A DNA stretch of 64,000 nucleotides from Brevibacillus reuszeri (GTDB lineage: Bacteria; Bacillota; Bacilli; Brevibacillales; Brevibacillaceae). This document shows positions 45,731-54,021 of this stretch, in pieces (the first letter of the stretch is position 1; each line of letters starts with the position of its first letter). Both the position numbers and the translations under genes were made by a program. Under the pieces are notes generated by a model that worked only from the letters and a program-made list of their open reading frames with translations, did no database searches and had not been told where the DNA came from. The stretch covers positions 1-64,000 of the forward strand of contig NZ_BEXF01000012.1 of NCBI RefSeq assembly GCF_002897295.1. The letters are read 5' to 3'.

Positions 45731-46672
45731 TTATTTTTGTGTTACTTTTCCTTCTGCGTCGCGCTCTACTTTCATGTCAGTAATAGGCAGGAAGCCGAGC
45801 TCAGTGATTGTTTTCTTTTGTACTTCTTCAGTCAGGATGAACTCCAGGAATGCTTTCGCGCTGCCAGTAGCTTCACCTTTCGTGTACATATGCTCATATG
45901 CCCAAACTGGGTATTTGTTTGTTGTGATATTTTCTGCATTTGCTTCTACGCCATCCAATTTCAGTGCTTTAACAGTATCGTTGAAGTAGGACAGAGCGAG
46001 GTATCCGATTGCACCTGGTGTTTCAGCAATAATTTTGCGAACTGTACCCGAGGAATCCTCTGTGATACCTTCTGCTTCTTCTTTTCCATCCAATGCGAAT
46101 TTGCTGAATGTTGCACGAGTACCGGAAGATTTTGGACGGTTTACGAGCGTGATTTTCATATCATCGCCGCCAACCTCTTTCCAGTTTGTGATTTTCCCTG
46201 TGAAGATGTCGATCAGCTGTTGTTTTGTGAGATCGTCTACTTTTACTTTTGGACTTACTGCTGCTGCCATACCTACAACAGCTACTTTATGGTCAACCAA
46301 CTCGTTTGCTGGAATTCCTTTTTTCTCTTCTGCAAAAATGTCGGAGTTACCGATCGTTGCAGCACCGCTTGCTACTTGGCTAAGACCAGTACCGCTTCCT
46401 CCGCCTTGTACTTGAATTTGAACGCCCTCATTTTTTGCCATGAAGTCTTTAGCTGTTTGTTCTACGAGAGGTTGCAACGCGGTAGAACCTACTGCTGTAA
46501 TTGGCTCACTAGAAGCTGCTGGCTTGTTTGCCTCTGGTGCTGGCGTAGATGGTGCTGGTGTTGTTGTTGCTGGTTGTTGCGCTGGTGCAGGGGCAGCATT
46601 ATTGCTTCCACAACCTGCGAGCAAAGCTCCTACAAAAGTCAGCGCCATAAACATTTTGCTGAGTTTTTTCAT
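45731..46672 (-). CDS. pstS: Phosphate-binding lipoprotein PstS
   Basis: 313 residues. Lipobox LLAGC near residue 21, an Ala/Pro/Thr-rich linker of about 35 residues, then the phosphate-binding protein fold with AVGSTALQPLVEQ near 62, GGGSGTGLSQVASG near 92 and NRPKSSGTRATFS near 177, which contain the phosphate-coordinating Ser/Thr/Arg/Asp residues of the family. It captures phosphate outside the membrane. AAGGAGG precedes the ATG. First gene of the pst operon behind a Pho-box promoter. Confidence 0.97.
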   Translation of the reverse strand: MKKLSKMFMALTFVGALLAGCGSNNAAPAPAQQPATTTPAPSTPAPEANKPAASSEPITAVGSTALQPLVEQTAKDFMAKNEGVQIQVQGGGSGTGLSQVASGAATIGNSDIFAEEKKGIPANELVDHKVAVVGMAAAVSPKVKVDDLTKQQLIDIFTGKITNWKEVGGDDMKITLVNRPKSSGTRATFSKFALDGKEEAEGITEDSSGTVRKIIAETPGAIGYLALSYFNDTVKALKLDGVEANAENITTNKYPVWAYEHMYTKGEATGSAKAFLEFILTEEVQKKTITELGFLPITDMKVERDAEGKVTQK

Positions 46673-46725
46673 TTGATGAAAATCCTCCTTAAAAGGGTCG
46701 GTTTTTTTCTCTCTTACAAGTACAA

Positions 46726-46780
46726 ACTATACAGGTCGAATGTTGTTGTATTGTGTTGCCATTGTTAAGCTTTCTTAAAG
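46726..46780 (-). promoter_or_regulatory. Pho-box promoter of the pst operon
   Basis: Minus strand TTTAAG-N5-TTAACA-N5-AACACA-N5-ACAACA at 11-base spacing, then nine bases, then -10 TATAGT (46726-46731). The spacing from box to -10 is identical to that upstream of the stand-alone pstB, supporting PhoP control of both. Confidence 0.78.
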
Positions 46781-46853
46781 ATGAGAGCAAAGTCGTATGA
46801 AATGGACTTACTGTGGAGATACTTTGCCTACTCTTTATACGAGGTGATCATGC

Positions 46854-47048
46854 GTGAATAAACTGGCCTTAATTCTTGTCATTATTGGTGCTTTAAACTG
46901 GGGGCTTATCGGGCTCTTCCAATTTGATTTGGTCGCAACCCTCTTTGGTGGGGCCGACTCTCTCATGAGTCGAATCGTCTATACGCTAGTCGGTTTGGCG
47001 GGGATTTACGCCATCAAGTTCTTGGTTGGTGACAGAGAACGAGCCTGA
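46854..47048 (+). CDS. DUF378 two-helix membrane protein (YuzA-like)
   Basis: 64 residues, two transmembrane helices. LILVIIGALNWGLIGLFQFDLVATLFGG is the DUF378 signature. GTG start with ACGAGGTG upstream. Function unknown. It is divergent from pstS, so the Pho-box region lies in its upstream DNA as well. Confidence 0.88.
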   Translation: MNKLALILVIIGALNWGLIGLFQFDLVATLFGGADSLMSRIVYTLVGLAGIYAIKFLVGDRERA

Positions 47049-47063
47049 CCTGATCACGAAAAC

Positions 47064-47107
47064 AAAAAAACGGCCCTTCCTGAGTGGTTCAGGACGTGCC
47101 GTTTTTT
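47064..47107. terminator. Bidirectional terminator between convergent genes
   Basis: AAAAAACGGC / GCCGTTTTTT stem with an inner CCTGA / TCAGG stem-loop, T runs both ways; serves the DUF378 gene and the GerM-type gene. Confidence 0.82.
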
Positions 47108-47117
47108 CTATACGAGC

Positions 47118-47666
47118 TTATTTGACGCTATCACGTGTAAATGGTTCAGTGATCTCTACGTGACCCATCAGCGATTCTGTCTTTTTCCCGTCTTCCAAGA
47201 TCACAATCTTTTGTACTTCTGCATATTGGAAAAAGGTTTTCAGCAGCGCCGAAAGTGCCATACCTTCGCCACTAGCTCCGAGATTATACTGGTTTTTACT
47301 GTCTGCATCAATGGTCAACGTCCCTTTGTCAAATGCCACGGAATGATAGTGGAAGTCTTTCCAAAGCGGAAAATGCTCCTCTGTCTTCTGGGGCTTTTCT
47401 AGCATCGAGAGCGTTTTTTTGTACTTTTCGATGTCCTCGGCAAACGTTATTTCCTGCTCTTCCTTTTGCAAATCCATCAAATCGGCATCCGAATAGTAAA
47501 CGGAAATGTTTTGCTTCGTCAGCTTCGGCTCAGGTGTCGATGGAGTCGAGCCAGACGGCTGTTCTACCGGAGTCGTTGGCTGCGGCGCTGGAGCCGCTTT
47601 TTGCCCACAACCAGCCATGAGCACCATGGCAAGAGCTGCCATCCAGATCATACGACTTTTTTTCAT
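47118..47666 (-). CDS. GerM-domain lipoprotein
   Basis: 182 residues. Lipobox LMAGC near residue 20, a Pro/Ser/Thr linker, and one GerMN (spore germination) domain (ISVYYSDADLMDL near 55). GerM domains occur in sporulation and germination proteins. It follows the amidase gene by 15 bases and is probably cotranscribed, suggesting a joint role in spore-cortex or cell-wall metabolism. Confidence 0.85.
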   Translation of the reverse strand: MKKSRMIWMAALAMVLMAGCGQKAAPAPQPTTPVEQPSGSTPSTPEPKLTKQNISVYYSDADLMDLQKEEQEITFAEDIEKYKKTLSMLEKPQKTEEHFPLWKDFHYHSVAFDKGTLTIDADSKNQYNLGASGEGMALSALLKTFFQYAEVQKIVILEDGKKTESLMGHVEITEPFTRDSVK

Positions 47667-47681
47667 CGGAATAAACCTCCC

Positions 47682-49364
47682 TTACTGATACGACTGATAG
47701 TATTCGCGGATCGCCGCTACAAGCGCTTGGGCAATTTTGTCCTGGAAAGCAGGGTTCGTCAGCTGTGCGTTTTCTGCCGGATTGGATAGGAAGCCTGTTT
47801 CCGTCAGAACGGCTGGCATATGCGTGTTTTTAATCACGTAAAAGCCGCTTGCCTTGACACCGCGATCCTGGAATTTTGTCGCGCCTTGCAGATGTTTATG
47901 TACGACTTCCGCAAAAGTTTTACTGTTAGCATTATAGTAGAAGGTTTCTGTACCGCCCGCCTTCGCACTTGGTGCTGCATTTGCGTGAATCGACAGGAAC
48001 AAATCAGCCTCTCGATCGTTCGCGATAGCTGCGCGCTCTGACAGCTCATAAAAGACATCTGTTGTGCGAACTGGTACCACTTGAAACTCTGGGTACTGCT
48101 TCAAGAGCTCAACAACCTTATTGGCTACGGCCAAATTATAATCCTTTTCATGGTTGCCTGCAGTACCTAATGTACCTGGGTCTTTACCACCGTGACCCGC
48201 GTCGATCACAATCAGGTACCCGGTTTTCTTCGGCTTCGGTGTCAGCTTGACCTCAATGCCGTCCTCTGTATTAACCAGGCTGTATTGGCTTTTTTGATTC
48301 AGTTCAATGACGACACGAACAGTATCAGGTGAAGCACTGTATTGGCTAAAACGCAGCGCCGAGATCAGTGGTTCATCTTGCTGTACATCTGCTTTTGCTG
48401 CCTGCTCGTCCGAAGAATAGGACTCTTCCGTATCCTCATCCATGTCCTCATCCTCGTCGTCTTGCGAGGCCCGCTGCACCTCTTCTGTCTCACCGATGCT
48501 TCCGATGTTGCTGTTCTGCTCGCTCAAGAGATCCACGAGCTTGTCATCCAAGGAGGTTTGCGGCAAGTCCAGTACAATGCGATGTGGACCTGTCAGCACA
48601 AATGCTTGAGCCTGGACTGGCATCGACGTCTTAATACTCACACGATCTCCATCCATCGATAAATCCTTCAGATGATTCAATCGATCGATCTCAACCATGT
48701 TCTTTTTTTTATTCCAACTAAACGAGCCTCCAAGCTCACTTTCGATTTGCTCTAATGGAAGAACCAATTGGTCGTCAATCGTCATACCACGTTCGGGTCT
48801 TTTCCAGGCAAATCCTTTTTGTCCGACTTGTTCTGCTACTGCCTGTGCCGATACATACATCGCGCTTGACACTTGGTACGTCTTGATCGCTTGCGAAGGG
48901 GCATGTCCATTCAACAGAACCTGCGGCGTTTCGTTTGCGATTACAGTACGGCTGCTGTTATCCCAGCCCACTGTCACACCTAGAGATTCTCCGACAAAGC
49001 GCAGCGGCAATAACATGCGCTGCTTGGCGATGACAGGTGCCGTATCAAGAGTCACCTGCTTGCCGTTCACCACTGCTTTTTTTGAATCCAGCGTGAGAGA
49101 AAGCTGCTGTGCTCCCCGCGTAATGACGGCTGTTCGGGATTTTTCGTTCCATGCAACCTCAGCCCCGAGACCTTCCGCGATCACACGAACAGGAACCAAT
49201 GTACGTCCATTTTTGATGACTGGCGGCACATCAGGCTCAGTAGCTTGTCCACCGATCATCAGCTTGACGGCTTCCTCGTTCGCTGCCTTTGCAGCTGTTG
49301 CCCAACCGGGGATCAGCAGCAGGACTAGCATCGCTAGAAGTAACGGGTACAATCGTCTTTTCAT
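47682..49364 (-). CDS. N-acetylmuramoyl-L-alanine amidase with copper-amine-oxidase-type stalk domains
   Basis: 560 residues. Signal peptide, two stalk-type repeats (VPVRVIAEGLGAEVAWNEKS near 55 and LPLRFVGESLGVTVGWDNSS near 115), an AMIN-like region, an acidic Asp/Glu-rich linker near 300-320, and an Amidase_3 domain from about 385 with VIDAGHGGKDPG, the zinc His/Glu residues, LSIHANAAPSAKAGG and VLTETGFLSNP. It cleaves the MurNAc-L-Ala bond of peptidoglycan outside the cell. In an operon with the GerM lipoprotein. Confidence 0.92.
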   Translation of the reverse strand: MKRRLYPLLLAMLVLLLIPGWATAAKAANEEAVKLMIGGQATEPDVPPVIKNGRTLVPVRVIAEGLGAEVAWNEKSRTAVITRGAQQLSLTLDSKKAVVNGKQVTLDTAPVIAKQRMLLPLRFVGESLGVTVGWDNSSRTVIANETPQVLLNGHAPSQAIKTYQVSSAMYVSAQAVAEQVGQKGFAWKRPERGMTIDDQLVLPLEQIESELGGSFSWNKKKNMVEIDRLNHLKDLSMDGDRVSIKTSMPVQAQAFVLTGPHRIVLDLPQTSLDDKLVDLLSEQNSNIGSIGETEEVQRASQDDEDEDMDEDTEESYSSDEQAAKADVQQDEPLISALRFSQYSASPDTVRVVIELNQKSQYSLVNTEDGIEVKLTPKPKKTGYLIVIDAGHGGKDPGTLGTAGNHEKDYNLAVANKVVELLKQYPEFQVVPVRTTDVFYELSERAAIANDREADLFLSIHANAAPSAKAGGTETFYYNANSKTFAEVVHKHLQGATKFQDRGVKASGFYVIKNTHMPAVLTETGFLSNPAENAQLTNPAFQDKIAQALVAAIREYYQSYQ

Positions 49365-49492
49365 CCTGTCCTCCTCCGTTGATGTCTGTTTTGTTTTTTG
49401 GCCATATGCAATTGTGCAACGTTCACCATTTTATTAGACGCATCATGACCTGTAAAGTTTGTAGTCTTTTGGTACCAAATCTGTCGAAATAG

Positions 49493-49518
49493 AAAAAAGT
49501 GCCGATTGCCGGCACTTT
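49493..49518 (-). terminator. Terminator of the M28 aminopeptidase gene
   Basis: AAAGTGCCG / CGGCACTTT stem with a short loop followed by T run on the minus strand, 20 bases after the stop. Confidence 0.85.
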
Positions 49519-49538
49519 CGTCTACTTTTTTTAAAAAA

Positions 49539-50909
49539 TTATTCCAATTCTCTTTCCTCAAAATCATAATCGACAGGCTTTGGAGCAACGTGCGCTTTTT
49601 TCAATGCTGGGGTATCAGGACGTGCGATTTGATAAACAGCTGCTCCTACGATCTCAGCTACTTCCTGAAGCTTGTCCTTGCTTATTTTATCGATGCTGTC
49701 TTCCGGTGAATGGTACCAAGGCTCTACCGGTGCATGGATAAACAGTGCTATAGGAATTCCCGCCTCGGCAAAGGGAACATGGTCGCTTCGCCCTTCTCTA
49801 CCATAGTTTACAGTCTCAGACGAACGTGATCCGGCCGCTGCCCCCAAGTCTGTGACCACATTTTTCTCCCCGTCTACTGTATACATGATCAATTTTCCGG
49901 CATCCTTACTACCAACCATGTCCATCTGGAACATGCCCACCGTATTTTCGACTTCTTCTTCCGACATTGATTCTACGTAGGCATAGGAGCCGAGAAGTCC
50001 ATTCTCTTCTGCTCCAAATGTAATGAAGCGAATTTCCGTATCTGTCGGCATATTTGCCATAACACGAGCCAGCTCAAGTGTTGTCGCTGTACCAGAAGCA
50101 TCGTCGTTAGCACCAGGTGCTCCTTCTACCGAGTCGTGATGAGCACCGACTATGATGATTTGCCCATTATCTTTGTTTTTATCCGGTTTTTTAGTGGCGA
50201 TGACGTTATAAGATGTACTTTCCTTCGTCTTTGCACCTTCTACGGTGACTGTTGCGGTCAGCGCTTCACCATTTTGCAATCGGTACAAAAGTTCCTCACC
50301 TTGCGACTTCGTAAGCGCCAAAACTGGAACATAGCTGTCATCTGGCCCCCCAAGTGTCCCGTTAATGGTACCGGAGCTATTATTGAAGATAACGACAGCT
50401 TTTGCCCCTGCCTCTGCCGCATTTTTCACTTTATCCGCAAAAGAGATCTCCCCGCGCTTGATCAGCGCGATTTTGCCATCCAGGTCCACATCGTCCAGAT
50501 CGTTCTCTCTTCCCAACCCCGCATATACGATTTCGTCAGTCACGCTGCCGTTCACTCCATAGGTAAAGGAGCCCAGCTCCCAGTCCGTATCTTCAAAACC
50601 GCTAACGGAAAAAGAAAAATCGGTCGGTCCTGAATAACTGTAAAACTCAAATGGCTGCCGTTCTGTATCATACCCATATGATTGAAACTTCTTTTCTATA
50701 TATGTAACAGCATCATGCTCAGATTTTGTTCCGGCTACTCTAGGTTCCTCTGATAATTCCTTGACCATATTGTAGATGTTGTCTACTTTTATTCTTTTGA
50801 CGATCTTGTTGTCAAATGCACTGCTCGATGGATGTGGTGCAGCGTAAGCAGTTATTCCGAACGTCAAACTCGCCACAAGGCAGAAAGGAATTACCGTTTT
50901 TTTCAACAT
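49539..50909 (-). CDS. Secreted M28-family aminopeptidase with PA domain (YwaD-like)
   Basis: About 456 residues. Signal peptide with cleavage near AYA, N-terminal region to about 110, a protease-associated (PA) domain with KIALIKRGEISFADKVKNA near 160, and a zinc M28 catalytic domain: VGAHHDSVEGAPGANDDASG near 260 (two zinc ligands) and FGAEENGLLGS near 300 with the catalytic Glu pair. It releases N-terminal amino acids outside the cell. GAGGAGG is six bases before the ATG at 50909. Confidence 0.92.
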   Translation of the reverse strand: MLKKTVIPFCLVASLTFGITAYAAPHPSSSAFDNKIVKRIKVDNIYNMVKELSEEPRVAGTKSEHDAVTYIEKKFQSYGYDTERQPFEFYSYSGPTDFSFSVSGFEDTDWELGSFTYGVNGSVTDEIVYAGLGRENDLDDVDLDGKIALIKRGEISFADKVKNAAEAGAKAVVIFNNSSGTINGTLGGPDDSYVPVLALTKSQGEELLYRLQNGEALTATVTVEGAKTKESTSYNVIATKKPDKNKDNGQIIIVGAHHDSVEGAPGANDDASGTATTLELARVMANMPTDTEIRFITFGAEENGLLGSYAYVESMSEEEVENTVGMFQMDMVGSKDAGKLIMYTVDGEKNVVTDLGAAAGSRSSETVNYGREGRSDHVPFAEAGIPIALFIHAPVEPWYHSPEDSIDKISKDKLQEVAEIVGAAVYQIARPDTPALKKAHVAPKPVDYDFEERELE

Positions 50910-51031
50910 GCTTGTCCTCCTCATAATTAAGAAGTATATATTCATAAATAATTATGTGGAAGATCAATTTTTTGTATAGTGAGAAAAGTCTGATATTAAT
51001 ATCCATCAAAAGATATAGATCTCTTCTCCAG

Positions 51032-51064
51032 AAAAAAAGAGGCGTTTCCTTAATTGAACGCCTC
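51032..51064 (-). terminator. Terminator downstream of the 51.1-51.5 kb gene
   Basis: Minus strand GAGGCGTT / AACGCCTC stem followed by seven T. Confidence 0.85.
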
Positions 51065-51073
51065 CATGACTTG

Positions 51074-51496
51074 CTACCGAAACAATCCACGCCTCTCTCT
51101 CCTGCTTACCTGCTCAACAGTTCCCGATCCCTTCAGCATATTTAATCCGCCACTCGCAACAAACTGCTGGATCATCGACAGCACAGCTGGATTAGACAGG
51201 ACCTTGATCGAATCCGCCACTTTAGGGTTCTTTAATTGGGGGATCGCCCCGCTGAGGTGTGGCAATAGTGGAAGTAGATCTTCGAGCGAAAAGGCAGGCT
51301 TTGCTTTTTCCGGCACAGTTTGTACCGGCGGGCGACGGCGAGCTCCAAACAGTATGCCTCGCCTTGGCTCGATTACCGGTCTTGCTTTGAGCCGTCCGAG
51401 CGTATCCTTCATATCTTGTAGTTCTTGACGCACCTGGTTCATCTCGCGCATCATCTGTGCATTGTTCAAGTTGTTAGCGTCTGTAAGCTTGTTCAT
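51074..51496 (-). CDS. Hypothetical protein with N-terminal coiled coil; start codon uncertain
   Basis: 140 residues from the first ATG. N-terminal Gln/Met/Asn-rich helix (MMREMNQVRQELQDMKDTLG), Pro/Arg-rich middle, C-terminal helical part. I do not recognise the family. The ATG at 51496 has no ribosome site. AACAGGAGGGAGG lies at about 51567-51579 and the frame stays open to it with the basic peptide AAKAKRKHKL, so an AUC codon at 51559 (seven bases from GGGAGG) is a candidate start, giving about 161 residues. Confidence 0.55.
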   Translation of the reverse strand: MNKLTDANNLNNAQMMREMNQVRQELQDMKDTLGRLKARPVIEPRRGILFGARRRPPVQTVPEKAKPAFSLEDLLPLLPHLSGAIPQLKNPKVADSIKVLSNPAVLSMIQQFVASGGLNMLKGSGTVEQVSRRERRGLFR

Positions 51497-51596
51497 TGAT
51501 TCAATCAGATGATTCTGAGAGCCGGTCAGCTTATGCTTCCTTTTTGCTTTGGCAGCGATAGTCCCACCTCCCTCCTGTTAACCTGACTTTTGTCCC

Positions 51597-51854
51597 TTAT
51601 TTAAAGCGTTTCTTGATGTTGTTCAAATCTTTCGCATCGATGCCTTTCTTGGACAGCTTATTCATTAAACTGCCGACGTTTTCCGTTTTCGACATCTGCC
51701 GAAACTGTGCGACATAGCCGTTTAATTCTTTATCCGTGAAATTTTTCCCTACCTTTTTGCCCATATCACGAATGACATCCTTTAAACCAGCATCTGTTTT
51801 CAGCTTATCCTTAGGAATCGACTTTACAATGCTCAGCAATTTGCCAAGATCCAC
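51597..51854 (-). CDS. Small basic protein, possibly SpoVIF-like
   Basis: 85 residues, Lys-rich and helical (VIRDMGKKVGKNFTDKELNG, GSLMNKLSKKGI). The pattern of a basic helix followed by a short KE(L)-containing helix loosely recalls stage VI sporulation protein F, but I am not sure. A ribosome site (GGAGGG) precedes the ATG. Same strand as, and probably cotranscribed with, the gene below it. Confidence 0.5.
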   Translation of the reverse strand: MDLGKLLSIVKSIPKDKLKTDAGLKDVIRDMGKKVGKNFTDKELNGYVAQFRQMSKTENVGSLMNKLSKKGIDAKDLNNIKKRFK

Positions 51855-51939
51855 AGTTATCCCTCCTGATCACAGTTTGTTCCCTTTCACTCTATGTCAG
51901 GAGTCGCTTAGTGGATTGGTCATTTGTCCAGCATTGTGC

Positions 51940-51983
51940 AAAAAAAGAAGAGAGGCACACAAAGCGCCTCTCCCCTTTTTGAT
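51940..51983. terminator. Terminator of the first oppA-type gene
   Basis: GAGAGGC / GCCTCTC stem with flanking T/A tracts, T-run on the minus strand, after the stop of the gene at 51996. Confidence 0.75.
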
Positions 51984-51995
51984 AGCATTTCTAAA

Positions 51996-53639
51996 TTACT
52001 TGATGTCAGCGTATTTGTAGTCTACGGCACCCAAACCATCGATGATTACGCCGTCAACCTTGTCGTTTTTAACCCAAGATTGAGTGTAGTAGTAGATTGG
52101 CATGATCGGCATTTCATCCATCAGGATTTGCTCAGCTTCAGCCAGGATAGCCTTACGTTTTTCCAGATCTGGTTCCAGAGCGGATTGGTTCAAGAGTTCT
52201 TTGTACTTCGGATTTTCCCAACGAGTATCGTTGTTTCCGCCGTCTTTATCCTTGAACATTTCCAGGAAGTTGATTGGATCGTTGAAGTCACCCAACCAGC
52301 CTGCACGCGCTACCTGGTATTTACCTTGATGCACGTCATCCAGGTATACTTTCCACTCTTTGTTCTCCAATTTCACGTCTACGCCGAGGTTTTTCTTCCA
52401 TTGGTCTTGGATTGCTTCAGCAATCTTTTTGTGACCTTCGGAAGTGTTATAGGAAAGAGTGATTGCTGGGAATTTGCTGATGCCAGCCTCTCTCATACCC
52501 TCTTCGAGCATTTTCTTAGCAGCTTCAAGGTCTTTGTCTTTGAAGTAGCCATCTTTGTTCAGTGCCATGCTCATTGGTACATAACCGGTTGCAGGCAGCT
52601 GACCAGCTTGCAGGATGTTGTCGATCAGGCCTTGGCGATCAATCGCGTAAGCAAATGCTTTACGGATTTTCGCGTTGTTGAACGGTGCTTTTTCCGTGTT
52701 GAAACGGTAGAAGTAAGTACCCGCGATTGGTTGAGTTGTCATTTTTCCGGATTCTTTCAAAGCCGGGATCGCGTCAGTTGGCAGAGCGGAAGTCGGAGAA
52801 CCTGCCCAATCCAGCTCACCATTTTCAAACATGGACAGCTCAGTATTCTCGTCTTCTACCATGGAGAACTCGATTTTGTCCAGTTTCACATTGTCTTTAT
52901 CCCAGTAGTTGTCGTTTTTCACAACAATCAGCTTGCTCTTGTGCTCCCATGTTTCCATTTTGAATGGACCGTTACCAACGATGGTTTTCGCATCCGTTGC
53001 CCATTTTTCGTTGCCTTCAACTACTTTTTGGTTAACTGGGAAGTATGTTTTGAATGCAACCAGCTCCAAGAAGAACGGAGTTGGGTTGTTCAGTTCAACT
53101 TCCAAAGTTTTGTCGTCAACTGCTTTTACGCCAACGTCTTCTACTTTACCAGTGCCTTTGTTGTATGCTTCTGCACCTTTCACATAGTACAGCTGGTATG
53201 CGTAGTTGGAAGCTGTTTTCGGATCCAATGCGCGTTTCCAAGCAAATTCGAAGTCTTTAGCGGTTACAGCGTCGCCGTTGCTCCATTTGTTGTCGCGGAT
53301 TTTGAATGTATATTTTTTACCGTCTTCAGAGACAGTGTAGCTCTCAGCTGCTGCTTCATGTACTTTGTTGTCTTTGCCAACGCGAGTCAGACCTTCGAAG
53401 GTAGCTGTGATGATTGTGCCGGAAGTAGTATCTTCCGCAATACCTGGGTCAGCTGTTGGTGGCTCAGAGTGCAGGTTCAGTTTCAATACTTTTGGACCAG
53501 CTGCATTTTCAGTTGTAGCTCCTTGAGATGCATTGTTGTCTGCTGGTTTAGCTGCTTCATTACCCGCGCCACCACAACCTGCGAGGGCTGCACCAAGGAC
53601 GAGGATAGAACTCATTGCTACGAAAACATTCTTTTTCAT
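51996..53639 (-). CDS. Peptide ABC transporter substrate-binding lipoprotein (OppA family), copy 1
   Basis: 547 residues. Lipobox ALAGC near residue 22, a linker, then the SBP_bac_5 fold: FTFKIRDNKWSNGDAVTAKDFEFAWKRALDP-type segment near 120-150 and NNAKIRKAFAYAIDRQGLI near 320, both typical of oligopeptide-binding proteins of Bacillales. It binds peptides outside the cell. No Opp permease or ATPase gene is nearby, so it must work with a transporter encoded elsewhere. GGGGG precedes the ATG. Confidence 0.93.
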   Translation of the reverse strand: MKKNVFVAMSSILVLGAALAGCGGAGNEAAKPADNNASQGATTENAAGPKVLKLNLHSEPPTADPGIAEDTTSGTIITATFEGLTRVGKDNKVHEAAAESYTVSEDGKKYTFKIRDNKWSNGDAVTAKDFEFAWKRALDPKTASNYAYQLYYVKGAEAYNKGTGKVEDVGVKAVDDKTLEVELNNPTPFFLELVAFKTYFPVNQKVVEGNEKWATDAKTIVGNGPFKMETWEHKSKLIVVKNDNYWDKDNVKLDKIEFSMVEDENTELSMFENGELDWAGSPTSALPTDAIPALKESGKMTTQPIAGTYFYRFNTEKAPFNNAKIRKAFAYAIDRQGLIDNILQAGQLPATGYVPMSMALNKDGYFKDKDLEAAKKMLEEGMREAGISKFPAITLSYNTSEGHKKIAEAIQDQWKKNLGVDVKLENKEWKVYLDDVHQGKYQVARAGWLGDFNDPINFLEMFKDKDGGNNDTRWENPKYKELLNQSALEPDLEKRKAILAEAEQILMDEMPIMPIYYYTQSWVKNDKVDGVIIDGLGAVDYKYADIK

Positions 53640-53968
53640 ACAAGTAATCCCCCTTTTCTAAATCTTTTTTCAATATACATGCTTTTATATTATTTTTAAA
53701 CATGTTTTAGATTGATTTAATAAATTTTTATTTATTTATAAAGATTGTTAATCAAATATAAAAATAAATTTATCGATAAAATAAAACAGAAAAAGATTCC
53801 ACCCTTCTATAAATGCCAATAAAACCTTATAAAATAAGGGTTTATGAACCTTTTTCATTTTTTACTTTCTGAAAGTCAGCCTTCAGAACTGAATGTGACG
53901 ACAACTTTATCTTCCTTTAGTTATAAAATTTTGAATAAACAAAAAGTTTATCATTCAATTATGCAAAC
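53640..53968. other. A/T-rich intergenic region upstream of oppA copy 1
   Basis: About 330 bases without a gene. A weak CodY-like motif (11 of 15 match, centred on TTTCTGAAAG) lies at 53863-53877 and a small inverted repeat AACCTTAT / ATAAGGGTT lies at 53823-53842. The region upstream of the ATG is very A/T-rich. I see no convincing promoter by consensus. Confidence 0.3.
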
Positions 53969-53997
53969 AAAAAAGAAGGGCGCATTTGCCCTTCTTC
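53969..53997 (-). terminator. Terminator of oppA copy 2
   Basis: Minus strand AAGAAGGGC / GCCCTTCTT stem followed by six T, 25 bases after the stop. Confidence 0.88.
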
Positions 53998-54021
53998 TCT
54001 CATACTTATTTGGTTGTTCGA

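Noticed and set aside
45677..46768. Plus-strand frame of 363 codons opposite pstS
   Set aside because: Antisense of pstS with an unnatural Phe/Cys-rich composition; no ribosome site.
53863..53877. CodY box upstream of oppA copy 1
   Set aside because: Only 11 of 15 positions match and it lies over 200 bases from the start; mentioned as weak only.
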